IMG/VR virus record: IMGVR_UViG_3300044729_002263
Coordinates: 1 to 43,944 of that record
Direction: 5' to 3' (one strand)
Source of the DNA: a virus
DNA: 43,944 bases
The notes under the pieces were generated by a model. That model searched no databases, was not told the DNA's origin, and saw only the letters and a program-made list of their open reading frames with translations. The translations under genes and the position numbers were made by a program. This document shows positions 16,542-23,664 of this stretch, one piece after another. Within the stretch, counting starts at the first letter, position 1; the number at the start of each line of letters is the position of its first letter.

Positions 16542-16894
16542 CACTTCTCCAGCGCTGCAATCACAGCGCGGGCGCGGCCTAGCCATTCGTTAAACTTCGG
16601 GTTGTCTAGTTGCTCTGGCGCGGCGTCACGCGACCCCTCGGCGAACTCTGCCAATCGTTGCAGGACGGCCAGCGTCTCTTGTTTGCTCGACGGATCGGCC
16701 ACTTTGACCGGCTCATAGCTCCAACTATCGCATTCCGGCATGCGCCTAACCTTCCAGCGCTTTGCCTTGGCGTGTTCTCTGGCCTTGGCTTGTGTGGCAA
16801 ATGCCTTGGTGGGGATTGTGTCGCCCCTCCATGTGGACAAATACCATTGGCCGTCTTCGGCCTTCCATAGCATGACTGTTGTGTCGTTTTTCAT
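16541..16894 (-). CDS. Hypothetical protein, small accessory gene
   Basis: 117 aa starting MKNDTTVMLWKAEDGQWYLS, with ribosome site AAAGGAGACAC directly before the ATG. The N-terminal half reads as a small beta sheet with aromatic residues (LWKAEDGQWYLSTW) followed by a basic helix (FATQAKAREHAKAKRWKVRR); the C-terminal half is helical. No family recognised. Its upstream boundary carries the repeated GCGGCCATCAC element. Confidence 0.65.
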   Translation of the reverse strand: MKNDTTVMLWKAEDGQWYLSTWRGDTIPTKAFATQAKAREHAKAKRWKVRRMPECDSWSYEPVKVADPSSKQETLAVLQRLAEFAEGSRDAAPEQLDNPKFNEWLGRARAVIAALEK

Positions 16895-16992
16895 GTGTCT
16901 CCTTTGTATAGATGGTGCGGCCATCACCGGGTCAGCATGTTTGCCGTCCGTTCCGGCCTCTGCCCCCATTGGACAAAGGCCGGTGTCGGGCG

Positions 16993-17439
16993 TCAAGCGG
17001 CCATCAGATATAGCTTTTCTGCATTGTATCCCCTTCTCCTGTGCCGGGCCGGCAAGAAACAGACGCCGATAACCTCTCTAACAATGCGGCCTTTCTTTTC
17101 TTGGCCATTGATTAGAGCAATGGCCTTCTTGCCGACCATTGACTCGTCGCACCCCTTGTTCCACCCCAAGCTAACGAGGCGGCGGTGTTCTTTGCGCTGC
17201 AAGTAGCGCTGGTGAACCTCGTTCGCGCAATAAGCAAGGAAGGAATAGGGCGCGATATCGCTAGACTCCGGCTCTCCGTCTCCCGCCCGCAAGATGCGGG
17301 CAACTTCTGAAACATAAGAGCATCCTCGGTGGCGTTCAACTTTTCGGCGCGCGCGCATGGTGTGAAGATTAAACGGAGCCTTTGCAAAATCTTCTTTGAT
17401 GTTTTGCGCGTCGATGTTCCTGCAATATGTGGGTTTCAT
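16993..17439 (-). CDS. Hypothetical protein, basic, Cys-containing
   Basis: 148 aa starting MKPTYCRNIDAQNIKEDFAK, with ribosome site AAAGGAGACACA. It is rich in Arg/Lys and His (MRARRKVERHRGCSY, RYLQRKEHRRL) and ends LMAA, where the end of the gene coincides with the repeated boundary element of this operon. No domain recognised. Confidence 0.6.
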   Translation of the reverse strand: MKPTYCRNIDAQNIKEDFAKAPFNLHTMRARRKVERHRGCSYVSEVARILRAGDGEPESSDIAPYSFLAYCANEVHQRYLQRKEHRRLVSLGWNKGCDESMVGKKAIALINGQEKKGRIVREVIGVCFLPARHRRRGYNAEKLYLMAA

Positions 17440-17458
17440 TGTGTCTCCTTTCTGTGCT

Positions 17459-17752
17459 TCAAGCGGCCATCACTGGCTCGTTGGTTATTTTGGCGATTAG
17501 CTCGATTGCCTCGGTAACGTCCGGCAGCTCGGCCTCGTCGTCGTTCATGTAGTCAACAAGGCCCCCGGCCAAGTTGTTTAGCGCCTCTAACAACTCAGGC
17601 GCGGCGGCCAGCAGGCGCGCGTCTGCCTCGCCATCATAGGCAAGGGCCACGGTCTTGCCGGTTGCCTCAGAGGCAATCGCGCTTTGTCCGTGTGTTTCGT
17701 GTCCGGCCGTTGGCTGTGAATACCATGGCCCCGGTGTGTGTTGTGTTGTCAT
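17459..17752 (-). CDS. Small phage protein of the HTPGPW type
   Basis: 97 aa starting MTTQHTPGPWYSQPTAGHET and containing ARLLAAAPELLEALNNL. Proteins with HTPGPW and AxLIxxAPELLEAL occur widely in phages and prophages; their function is unknown to me. A paralog lies at 18803-19135. Ribosome site ACAAAGGAGACACAT. It ends PVMAA at the repeated boundary element. Confidence 0.8.
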   Translation of the reverse strand: MTTQHTPGPWYSQPTAGHETHGQSAIASEATGKTVALAYDGEADARLLAAAPELLEALNNLAGGLVDYMNDDEAELPDVTEAIELIAKITNEPVMAA

Positions 17753-17860
17753 GTTATGTGTCTCCTTTGTATGTGTTTGGCGGCCATCACTGGCCGGGAT
17801 TGCGTTTTGCTCTCCGTGCTGCCCACGGCGAACCGTGGACAGATGCGGAACTCATGCGCG

Positions 17861-18031
17861 CTACATGCTGCGAAACATTTCCTCCACAACCTTTTGCCGG
17901 ATGTCTTCAAGCATGTATTCCGCCTCAAGGTCGCTGTAATCGTCGAACCCTTGAGCGCATTTAATGAACTCCTTGCGGCGTTCATTAAGAAACCACGCAA
18001 GGATGTCGGCCTCTGCAAACTCAAGCGTCAT
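17861..18031 (-). CDS. Small acidic hypothetical protein
   Basis: 56 aa starting MTLEFAEADILAWFLNERRK and ending EEMFRSM, probably one or two helices. It has a strong ribosome site (AGAAAGGAGACCA) located inside the end of the upstream gene, with which it overlaps by 11 bases. Supported by operon spacing and base composition rather than homology. The stretch 17753-17860 after it holds only the repeated boundary element and an unconvincing 22-codon frame. Confidence 0.65.
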   Translation of the reverse strand: MTLEFAEADILAWFLNERRKEFIKCAQGFDDYSDLEAEYMLEDIRQKVVEEMFRSM

Positions 18032-18197
18032 TGGTCTCCTTTCTGTTTGTTGTTAGCCATTCTCTGACCTTGGCGGCCATCACTGCCCACCAGGGCAACT
18101 TGGCGCGCTTCGCAGCCAGCGCTTGCCAGTAGATCGGCCAGCAAATAAGCGGCCGGTCTCCGTGGTATTCTGTAACAGTCGGGCGGCCGGTGCTCAT
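18021..18197 (-). CDS. Small hypothetical protein, Trp-rich
   Basis: 58 aa starting MSTGRPTVTEYHGDRPLICW and ending EWLTTNRKETNDA, with WWAVMAAKVREWL near the C-terminus. The start overlaps the preceding stop as ATGA; the frame remains open upstream but within the neighbouring genes. The repeated GCGGCCATCAC element falls inside this gene. Function unknown. Confidence 0.6.
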   Translation of the reverse strand: MSTGRPTVTEYHGDRPLICWPIYWQALAAKRAKLPWWAVMAAKVREWLTTNRKETNDA

Positions 18198-18349
18198 TGG
18201 TCGGCCTCCTCGGTTGCTTCGTTTATGGCTTGATCGACCACGGCAAACACACCGGCGAACCTTTCGGCCGCTTGCGGGTCGGTGTCGAATAGTGCGCGCA
18301 GATGGGCGCGGACTGTGACCAAGGCGAACAGAAGACGGTCGGGGTTCAT
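18194..18349 (-). CDS. Small hypothetical protein
   Basis: 51 aa starting MNPDRLLFALVTVRAHLRAL and ending ATEEADQ, predicted all-helical. Ribosome site GGGAGGCAGC precedes the ATG, and ATGA overlaps link it on both sides. No family recognised. Confidence 0.65.
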   Translation of the reverse strand: MNPDRLLFALVTVRAHLRALFDTDPQAAERFAGVFAVVDQAINEATEEADQ

Positions 18350-18624
18350 GCTGCCTCCCATTCTTTGCTGTCTTGTATGTCCCCGGCCGCAATCCACAGT
18401 ATGCGCCGATCGTTAGCTTGCCGGTCTGCCAATTCCTCGGCAGACCATGCGCCATATTCGCCAAGTTCGGCCGCAAGCGCCTCGTCGGGGATGTCGGACA
18501 GGTCAACCCGCCCCTGCCAATGCTCAACGCCAGCATCACAGGCGCCTTGATGGTGACAATCGGCGACACAATCGCCCGAGAGTTGGAACTCGAAACGGTT
18601 GAAGGTGGCCCAGTAGGTTTTCAT
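18346..18624 (-). CDS. Conserved small phage protein
   Basis: 92 aa starting MKTYWATFNRFEFQLSGDCV. It has a Cys/His cluster (CVADCHHQGAC) that could bind a metal, followed by an acidic helical part (DEALAAELGEYGAWSAEELAD). I have the impression that similar proteins occur in other phages, without a known function. Ribosome site AAAGGGGCGCACA; ATGA overlaps on both sides. Confidence 0.7.
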   Translation of the reverse strand: MKTYWATFNRFEFQLSGDCVADCHHQGACDAGVEHWQGRVDLSDIPDEALAAELGEYGAWSAEELADRQANDRRILWIAAGDIQDSKEWEAA

Positions 18625-18806
18625 TGTGCGCCCCTTTCCGACTTGTAGTGTGCAAGGGCAGAGTCAAGCGCCTGCCTGATTTGTTCCTCTCCGAATATGT
18701 GCAAGCTATCCGCCAGCAGATCAACAAGGCCGGTTCTGGCCGTCTCTCCTGGCGAATAGTCGCACAAGACGCGGCCCGCTTTGCGGGTGCGGTCTGCCGT
18801 TGTCAT
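18621..18806 (-). CDS. Small hypothetical protein
   Basis: 61 aa starting MTTADRTRKAGRVLCDYSPG and ending LAHYKSERGAQ. Mostly helical (LVDLLADSLHIFGEEQIRQALDSALAHY). Ribosome site GGAGGGCGAACA and ATGA overlaps with both neighbours. Function unknown. Confidence 0.65.
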   Translation of the reverse strand: MTTADRTRKAGRVLCDYSPGETARTGLVDLLADSLHIFGEEQIRQALDSALAHYKSERGAQ

Positions 18807-19135
18807 TGTTCGCCCTCCGCTTGTCTGATCGCGTGGCGCGCTTTCGCTAACGCCTCACAATTTGCCAGCCCTTCGGCCGTGGCGCGTTGATCCATGAATG
18901 GCCCGCGCGCGACCATCGCCCGCAACGCCTCCAACAGTTCCGGCGCGGACGCGATTAGGCGCGCGTTCCCCTCGCATTCTTCGCGGTCAACGCCTAACGC
19001 TTCGCCCGCTCTCGGCGTGTGAAACTTGCCGGTGTTTTTGGGAGTGAAGACAGCGGCCCACCATAGGTTTTTGTCCCTCTTGTTAATGCTGCCGATTTCC
19101 CATGGTCCCGGCGTGTGTGTTGCTTGTGTTGTCAT
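18803..19135 (-). CDS. Small phage protein of the HTPGPW type (second paralog)
   Basis: 110 aa starting MTTQATHTPGPWEIGSINKR, with NARLIASAPELLEALRAMV. Same family as the 97-aa product at 17459-17752 but diverged in the middle, so an old duplication or independent acquisition. Ribosome site GGAGGCGCACACA. Function unknown. Confidence 0.8.
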   Translation of the reverse strand: MTTQATHTPGPWEIGSINKRDKNLWWAAVFTPKNTGKFHTPRAGEALGVDREECEGNARLIASAPELLEALRAMVARGPFMDQRATAEGLANCEALAKARHAIRQAEGEQ

Positions 19136-19149
19136 TGTGTGCGCCTCCG

Positions 19150-19578
19150 TTATGCGTGCGCGCGTGTCAGCGCGTAATCTTTCACGCCTAGAGCGTCAGC
19201 AATGGCGCAAAGCGCTTCCTCAATGGCATTGCTGCCCACTCCACCAATCGGGAACGCTAGGCGGATGCCCGCATTGCTGATTGCCTCCTGTGCTGCCGCG
19301 CTTGGCCGGTGATAGCCGCCCCCGCCCGCGCTTCCGCTGGCGTGTGCGTGCGTGCCGTTATGATTGATCCACAGGCACGCATAGTTCATGCGGCCGGTCC
19401 CGTATAACCTCAACTCAACAGGAACATGCGCGCGGCGGTCTGGCCGCTTGCTGTCCGTGTCCATAGTTATGATTTGCAAGACCTCAAGAAAGCACTTGCC
19501 CTCTTTGCGGTGGCTTGTGGTGAACTTGCATTGATGGTCCGCCGTTATTGTGGCGGATTGCTTTTTATCCGTTGTCAT
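19150..19578 (-). CDS. Conserved phage hypothetical protein
   Basis: 142 aa starting MTTDKKQSATITADHQCKFT. The recognisable part is MNYACLWINHN, HASGSAGGGGYHRPSAAAQEAI and AIEEALCAIADALG, a pattern I associate with hypothetical proteins in many phages. Ribosome site AAGGAGACACACA. Function unknown. Confidence 0.75.
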   Translation of the reverse strand: MTTDKKQSATITADHQCKFTTSHRKEGKCFLEVLQIITMDTDSKRPDRRAHVPVELRLYGTGRMNYACLWINHNGTHAHASGSAGGGGYHRPSAAAQEAISNAGIRLAFPIGGVGSNAIEEALCAIADALGVKDYALTRAHA

Positions 19579-19617
19579 TGTGTGTCTCCTTGTGTGTTGT
19601 TTGTGTGTGCTTTTGTG

Positions 19618-19737
19618 TTACAAAGCCAGCAGCAAAGCGCCGCAGGCGAAGATTAGGAGAACGGCGAGGATTTCGCCGAGGGTTTCGAGCAGCGCGGCGG
19701 AATCCCCGCGCCCGTTTGGGTTGTTTGTGTGTCTCAT
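19618..19737 (-). CDS. Tiny membrane protein, first gene of the minus-strand operon
   Basis: 39 aa starting MRHTNNPNGRGDSAALLETL, then one strongly hydrophobic segment (GEILAVLLIFACGALLLAL) to the end, so a single membrane helix with the short N-terminus outside it. Its ATG is only 9 bases from a -10-like box, so the transcript may be nearly leaderless; no ribosome site is seen. Role unknown; small membrane proteins at this place may affect the host envelope. Confidence 0.6.
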   Translation of the reverse strand: MRHTNNPNGRGDSAALLETLGEILAVLLIFACGALLLAL

Positions 19738-19746
19738 AACGTGGTC

Positions 19747-19775
19747 ATTGTGCTACAACGTGGCACATAGTGCAA
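19747..19775 (-). promoter_or_regulatory. Promoter of the minus-strand accessory operon with overlapping operator
   Basis: Read on the minus strand: TTGCAC (19775-19770), 17 bases, CACAAT (19752-19747), then the ATG of the 39-aa gene 9 bases further. The dyad TTGTAGCACAA (19758-19748) overlaps the -10 in the same register as the two plus-strand promoters at 20260 and 24549. Sigma70-type boxes are visible; activity is inferred. Confidence 0.5.
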
Positions 19776-19862
19776 GAATTTTTTTCATGTTTGTGAAAAT
19801 TTATTTTTCAGGCGGTTCGGGGAATAAAATCAAACGCTCGTTCAGTTCGTTTTCGGGCACGC

Positions 19863-20186
19863 TCAAGCCGCCCCGCGTGCGCGTTTGCTTGGGGACTGTG
19901 TTGCCGGTTTTGCGTTGTATTCGCCCGCCGCTTCGTGAAGCCGCATTGATACTTTTTTTATACTATCAAGCGCAGCCCGTTCTTCAAGGTCAGACAGCAC
20001 GCGGCCGCCCGCAGCGTGAAAACATTCAAGCCACCACGAAAAGGCAGCACGATAAATGTCCGCCACAACTGCGCCGGTCTCGCGTGCGGCGTGGATGACT
20101 TGCTTCTTCATTTCACGATTAACGCGCAGATGAACGATGGTGTCTAACTCGTCACGCGTGCGCACTCTGACAGGGTTTCGTTTCAT
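19863..20186 (-). CDS. Ribbon-helix-helix-like DNA-binding protein (candidate repressor)
   Basis: 107 aa from the ATG at 20186; an earlier in-frame ATG seven codons upstream has no better ribosome site. Residues 15-55 read DTIVHLRVNREMKKQVIHAA and on through RETGAVVADIYRAAFSWWLE, a short strand followed by two helices, as in Arc/CopG-type repressors. The rest is a helical and charged tail. It is transcribed divergently from the excisionase-like HTH gene, the usual place of a lysis-lysogeny switch, and no CI-like repressor exists elsewhere in the window. It is therefore the best candidate for binding the TTGTnnnACAA dyads, but that link is inference. Confidence 0.6.
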   Translation of the reverse strand: MKRNPVRVRTRDELDTIVHLRVNREMKKQVIHAARETGAVVADIYRAAFSWWLECFHAAGGRVLSDLEERAALDSIKKVSMRLHEAAGEYNAKPATQSPSKRARGAA

Positions 20187-20237
20187 AACGAATTGACAAG
20201 AGCACACAGCCGGACACCCCGCAAATTAAATCGCTTA

Positions 20238-20249
20238 GGGTGTTCACCC
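20238..20249. promoter_or_regulatory. Palindrome in the divergent control region
   Basis: GGGTG-TT-CACCC is a perfect dyad located between the divergent RHH-like and HTH genes, 10 bases upstream of the -35 box at 20260. Imperfect outer arms CGCTT/AAGCG extend it. Operator function is inferred from position. Confidence 0.45.
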
Positions 20250-20259
20250 CATCAAGCGC

Positions 20260-20288
20260 TTGACAGCATGGCACGCTTGTAATACAAC
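20260..20288 (+). promoter_or_regulatory. Early rightward promoter with overlapping operator
   Basis: TTGACA (20260-20265), 17 bases, TACAAC (20283-20288). The dyad TTGTAATACAA at 20277-20287 overlaps the -10 box and is preceded by GGCACGC; the same arrangement recurs at 24549-24578. The ATG of the HTH gene follows 10 bases after the -10, so transcription should start only a few bases before it. Confidence 0.65.
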
Positions 20289-20298
20289 GCAACACATC

Positions 20299-20502
20299 AT
20301 GACGGAATACCTACGACCTAAGGAAGTTTGCGAACGTCTCAACATTGGGCGAACTACGCTTTGCCGCTGGATCAACGCTGGGAAAATTCGCGTTTCCCGC
20401 CCGACGCTTCGCACGACATTGATTAGCAGCACGGAGCTTGCGCGCTTCCACAGTGCCAACCTCCAGCCGGTTCCCGGCGCAAACAATCGCGCCGCTGCTT
20501 AA
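20299..20502 (+). CDS. Excisionase/AlpA-like HTH protein
   Basis: 67 aa starting MTEYLRPKEVCERLNIGRTT. Residues 4-50 form a MerR-type winged HTH (LRPKEVCERLNIGRTTLCRW, then INAGKIRVSR) as in the helix-turn-helix family 17 that includes Xis and AlpA. A frame extending 13 codons upstream would cross the promoter, so the ATG at 20299 is preferred. It has no ribosome site, consistent with a nearly leaderless start. Likely role: excision factor or regulator of the early switch. TAATG overlap with the next gene. Confidence 0.75.
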   Translation: MTEYLRPKEVCERLNIGRTTLCRWINAGKIRVSRPTLRTTLISSTELARFHSANLQPVPGANNRAAA

Positions 20503-21269
20503 TGCCTAAGACCGCGACAGCACGACCGCGGAAGGTTGCCAAGGTTCCGGCAACGCCAGCGGTTGACGCCCCCACTACCCCGCCCCAGCCGGTCCGCGTG
20601 AACAACGGGTCAACCGGCCTTTGCATCCCCGAAGAGAAGCAAGAGGCAATCGCGCGGATGCACGTTGCAGGCGTGCCCGTTACACGCATCGCGTCAGAAC
20701 TTGGCGTATCTTACCATTCGGTAGCCGGTTTGATTCGCAACCGCCCCGACTTGCTCGACGCGGCCCGCGACATCACGGCCAAGAATTGGAGAACCCTTGC
20801 AGCTTTGGGGACGGCGCAACTTGTGGACCGCTTGCCGGAAATGAAAGATCAGGCGCTATCAGTTCTTTCCGCTATCGCTACCGAGAAGGCGGAGCTGCTT
20901 GCCGGTGGCGCCACCCAGCGCATTGAGCATGTCCAGGCTCCGAGCGCTGATGAGTGGCTGGATGTTGTGGACGGTGTGGTTGTTGAGTCGGCGCCCCTGG
21001 CAACCGGTATTGCTGGCCGAAGCCGTGACACAAAAGGGCACAGCATAACACAAGCCCCGCGCCTCGCGGCCCCAAGCGGTGAACAACCGCCTGTTTCTGA
21101 CTGTTCCGTCTCTGTTGGTGTCGATGGTGTGCCAGTTTTTGAGCCAGCCGCCCCCCAATTTTTGCCACCCCCACCCCCTACCAAGACCGGGGGGGAGGGG
21201 GTTCGCCGGTTTTCTAACCCATCACTACCCGATTCGTTAAGCGATGACGAAATTTTTCATAAAACGTGA
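20502..21269 (+). CDS. HTH DNA-binding protein (possible regulator or small-terminase-like)
   Basis: 255 aa. A basic, Pro/Ala-rich N-terminus (1-40) precedes an HTH at about 45-80 (KQEAIARMHVAGVPVTRIAS, then ELGVSYHSVAGLIRN) and a helical region to about 150; the C-terminal 100 residues are Pro/Ser-rich and probably disordered (QFLPPPPPTKTGGEG). The HTH-plus-helix layout also fits small terminase subunits, and no small terminase gene is recognisable next to the large one, but this gene sits in the early region. I therefore call it only a DNA-binding protein. Confidence 0.55.
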   Translation: MPKTATARPRKVAKVPATPAVDAPTTPPQPVRVNNGSTGLCIPEEKQEAIARMHVAGVPVTRIASELGVSYHSVAGLIRNRPDLLDAARDITAKNWRTLAALGTAQLVDRLPEMKDQALSVLSAIATEKAELLAGGATQRIEHVQAPSADEWLDVVDGVVVESAPLATGIAGRSRDTKGHSITQAPRLAAPSGEQPPVSDCSVSVGVDGVPVFEPAAPQFLPPPPPTKTGGEGVRRFSNPSLPDSLSDDEIFHKT

Positions 21270-21309
21270 CCCATCCCACCCTTAACCCCACCCGCCCCAC
21301 CCTGTAATT

Positions 21310-21738
21310 ATGTCCAACAACTTCATTAAGCGCCTCAAACGACTGAGCAAAACACTAGAATCTGCGCCCACTGACGCAAATTCTTCTTACGACCAGACGC
21401 CAGACGCCCCCGCATTTGCGCCAGAAGGCCCCTCAGAGACGCCGCCGCCGCTAGACAGCCATGAGACAGCCAAAGTCGATACGGTGGCTGGTTTCGAGAA
21501 ATACAAAGAATACGCGGCATCCGTGTCGGTGCGGGAGGTCAACAGAGGACAGGCCGAAAACGCCAACCGCATGTGGATCAGAGTAGAGGATTACGAGGGA
21601 GATTGCCTTTGCATGGTAAAGAACCGCCATAAGTGGCGTCCGCATGAACGACTTACAGTGATTTTTAGCGGAACATTGGTCGGACCGTGGCCAGTGTTTG
21701 CGCACCAACCGGGGCCAAGAGACGCAAGGAGGAACTGA
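21310..21738 (+). CDS. Hypothetical early protein
   Basis: 142 aa starting MSNNFIKRLKRLSKTLESAP. The N-terminal 55 residues are polar and proline-rich, and the C-terminal 85 form a likely small domain (AENANRMWIRVEDYEGDCLC). The 40 bases before the ATG are C-rich with no ribosome site. The stop overlaps the initiator start (TGATG), and the initiator's AAGGAGG site lies inside this gene. Confidence 0.6.
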   Translation: MSNNFIKRLKRLSKTLESAPTDANSSYDQTPDAPAFAPEGPSETPPPLDSHETAKVDTVAGFEKYKEYAASVSVREVNRGQAENANRMWIRVEDYEGDCLCMVKNRHKWRPHERLTVIFSGTLVGPWPVFAHQPGPRDARRN

Positions 21739-22520
21739 TGAGCGCCAAAGCAACTAACTGGGTGTGGGAGGAAAGCGCCTCGACAGGGTCGGCAAGGCTG
21801 GTGCTGCTGGCATTGGCTGATTACGCCAACGAAAAGGGTGTTTGCTTTGCCTCTTATCGGGGGCTGGCCAAGAAGACAAGGCTGGGATTAGCCACAGTGA
21901 CCCGCGCACTGCGGGAGCTAGAGGAGGCCGGCGAGGTCAAACAGCTTGAGCCGGGAGAGTTTGGCACGGCTTCATCACACAAGGCTGCAAGTGATTGGCT
22001 TCTCCCAAAAATAGCATGTGCTCAATCTGAGCATGTGCTCAATTTGAGCACATCATGTGCTCAATCTGAGCACACAACAATACTAAACAATACAATAAAT
22101 AAACGCTCGGCTTCGCCTCGCTTACAGCAATCAGCAACAGATAACACAATATCTCACCATAAGCTAAAGCAAAACAAATCCCCTAACCCACCCTCTGTCT
22201 TTAATCCCGAAGGGATTCCCCTTCCCCATGGTCCGCGCTTGGCCCACGTTTGGGGCGAGTTTTGCCAGCACCGCCGTGAGCTGAAGCGCAAGCTCACTCC
22301 CATCTCCGCCCGCTTGATCCTCAAAGACCTCGCCTCGGTCAGCGAGGATGTCGCCGTAGATTGCCTGTCTCGCAGCATCAAGAACGGCTGGCAGGGCGTA
22401 TTCCTGCCCGAAGCACCGTCGCAGCGTCCGACCACCGGCAAGATCGTCTCGCTACCTTCGCAGAACAATTCCGCCTTCATGCAAGAGCTGAAGGCTATCC
22501 GTGAGGCGGTGGGAGAATGA
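21738..22520 (+). CDS. Replication initiator-like protein (winged-helix N-terminus) carrying the iterons
   Basis: 260 aa from the ATG at 21738, chosen for its AAGGAGG site. Residues 15-75 form a winged HTH (ARLVLLALADYANEKGVCFA, then YRGLAKKTRLGLATVTRALR) as in phage replication proteins of the lambda O/DnaD-like type. A low-complexity linker (about 90-150) is encoded by the iteron and AT-rich DNA. The C-terminal domain (about 165-240, VWGEFCQHRRELKRKLTPIS, ENGWQGVFL-like) resembles primosomal/helicase-loader partners. It is followed by nucleases and the DnaB-type helicase. Likely role: bind the iterons within its own gene and recruit helicase. Confidence 0.7.
   Translation: MSAKATNWVWEESASTGSARLVLLALADYANEKGVCFASYRGLAKKTRLGLATVTRALRELEEAGEVKQLEPGEFGTASSHKAASDWLLPKIACAQSEHVLNLSTSCAQSEHTTILNNTINKRSASPRLQQSATDNTISHHKLKQNKSPNPPSVFNPEGIPLPHGPRLAHVWGEFCQHRRELKRKLTPISARLILKDLASVSEDVAVDCLSRSIKNGWQGVFLPEAPSQRPTTGKIVSLPSQNNSAFMQELKAIREAVGE
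22017..22074. repeat. ori: Three palindromic iterons, candidate replication origin
   Basis: Consensus TGTGCTCAATYTGAGCACA: copies at 22017-22035 (last two bases diverge and overlap the next copy), 22034-22052 and 22056-22074. Each is a dyad with 8-base arms around 3 bases. A very AT-rich, G-poor stretch follows (22075-22110, CAATACTAAACAATACAATA). Iterons plus an AT-rich segment inside the initiator gene is the layout of lambda ori. Confidence 0.75.
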
Positions 22521-22912
22521 TCGCCGGCACCAGTTGCGAAAAAGGCACTCATGCCGAGTTGTTATTTTGCGCCGAGGCGGGGGCGCGCGGTTGGCAGGTG
22601 CTTATTCCCATGGGGCACAGCAGTTCGGTCGATGCGTGGATTTTTAAGGCGCCAGGTCGCCCCGTTAGTGTTCAGGTGAAAAGGGCGTTGCGGGACACCC
22701 GCAATGACTACACGCTCAATGTCGGCCACGGCAGCAGCAGCAAGGTTGCCTACGCGGAGGGGTCATTCGACATCTTGGCCGCCTATCTGCCCGACATTCA
22801 CGATTTTGTCTTGTGGACATTGCCCGACCTCAAGGGCCGCAAGCGCATCCGCTACAACCCCACCCGCCATCGGTCGCCGGGGAACTGGTCACTTCTGGAG
22901 AACTTCACATGA
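22517..22912 (+). CDS. PD-(D/E)XK nuclease-like protein
   Basis: 131 aa. The fold pattern is KGTHAELLFCAEAGARGW (Glu14), SSSVDAWIF (Asp39) and VSVQVKRA (Gln53-x-Lys55), as in the small archaeal-type/group-I-intron-associated PDDEXK proteins, here with Gln in place of the usual Glu of ExK. It overlaps the initiator by ATGA. Likely a DNA-processing nuclease of the replication module; activity unproven because of the Q-x-K variant. Confidence 0.65.
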   Translation: MIAGTSCEKGTHAELLFCAEAGARGWQVLIPMGHSSSVDAWIFKAPGRPVSVQVKRALRDTRNDYTLNVGHGSSSKVAYAEGSFDILAAYLPDIHDFVLWTLPDLKGRKRIRYNPTRHRSPGNWSLLENFT

Positions 22913-23109
22913 GCTTGCGATACGAGGAATACCGCGCCTTGCGCAAAAGCCGCGACCTTTTGGGGGACCTGCTGAACCCGCAGAAGCGCCCAAAGACCAT
23001 CGGCGAGCTGAAGCGGCGGGCGAGCGAGGCGTTGCACCACTTTCCATTTTTGGACGAGCGCGGCAGCCCGATGTTTAGCGACGACAATTTTACCGAGGAA
23101 ACAAAATGA
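22909..23109 (+). CDS. Hypothetical small protein
   Basis: 66 aa starting MSLRYEEYRALRKSRDLLGD and ending DDNFTEETK. Charged and helical; no family recognised. ATGA overlaps on both sides in the early operon; the frame extends upstream only inside the nuclease gene. Confidence 0.6.
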   Translation: MSLRYEEYRALRKSRDLLGDLLNPQKRPKTIGELKRRASEALHHFPFLDERGSPMFSDDNFTEETK

Positions 23110-23531
23110 GCGACACACCAGAGACTGATGCCCAAGTAACGACGTTTACGTCTATCAGTAAACTGAAAAAACGTTTTGAAGTTAGCACGGGAAAAGTGAG
23201 CGCTGAATTTGCCCGCAAGCTGGAGCGCGAGCGGGATGAACTCCGTCGAGAGCGCGATGAAGCGCTGGTATTGGCCGGCGGGGCGAGCACGCTGCGTGAG
23301 TTGGCCAATTTGCACGTCGAAGCGTTGCTGTGTTGGAGCACGGCAGAGCGCGAGCGGGACGAAGAAAGGACGATAACATTTCGCCAAGCCGATTGTATCG
23401 AAGAACTGGAGAGCGAACGCGACGAGGCGCGGAGGGCAAGCGCACGATGGAAGTCCGCAGCAAAAGATTGGCGACGATTTTACATTGAGCTTTGGGGGCG
23501 GCACAAACGATTCAAGGAGGCCGCGAAATGA
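23106..23531 (+). CDS. Coiled-coil protein with MSDTPETD start
   Basis: 141 aa. After MSDTPETDAQVTTFTSISKL comes a long Arg/Glu-rich coiled coil (about 35-55 and 78-110, LERERDELRRERDEALVLAG, EELESERDEARRASARW). The end FKEAAK is encoded by AAGGAGGCCGCGAAATGA, which also provides the ribosome site and start of the next gene. Similar MSDTPxTD proteins are frequent in phages of several hosts; function unknown. Confidence 0.65.
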   Translation: MSDTPETDAQVTTFTSISKLKKRFEVSTGKVSAEFARKLERERDELRRERDEALVLAGGASTLRELANLHVEALLCWSTAERERDEERTITFRQADCIEELESERDEARRASARWKSAAKDWRRFYIELWGRHKRFKEAAK

Positions 23532-23659
23532 GTGACACACCCGAAACGGATGCAGCTTTAAGACCTAGTGGGCTGCGGGCAATCGCTGACGTTCTTATTT
23601 TAAAGTTGGGACGAGGGTATCAGCCAGACGCTTTCTTTGTCGCTGATGTTCTGCGGTAA
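23528..23659 (+). CDS. Short protein sharing the MSDTPETDA start
   Basis: 43 aa starting MSDTPETDAALRPSGLRAIA and ending VADVLR. Its first nine residues repeat those of the preceding gene although the rest is unrelated, as if a new reading frame had been joined to a copied gene start. Strong ribosome site AAGGAGG and an ATGA overlap support translation. Confidence 0.55.
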   Translation: MSDTPETDAALRPSGLRAIADVLILKLGRGYQPDAFFVADVLR

Positions 23660-23664
23660 CTAAT

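Noticed and set aside
17787-17855. 22-codon minus-strand frame between two small genes
   Set aside because: Too short, no ribosome site; it merely ends in the repeated boundary element.
20502-21269. Definite call as small terminase subunit
   Set aside because: An HTH with a helical region is not specific, and the gene sits in the early operon far from terL; kept as a DNA-binding protein.
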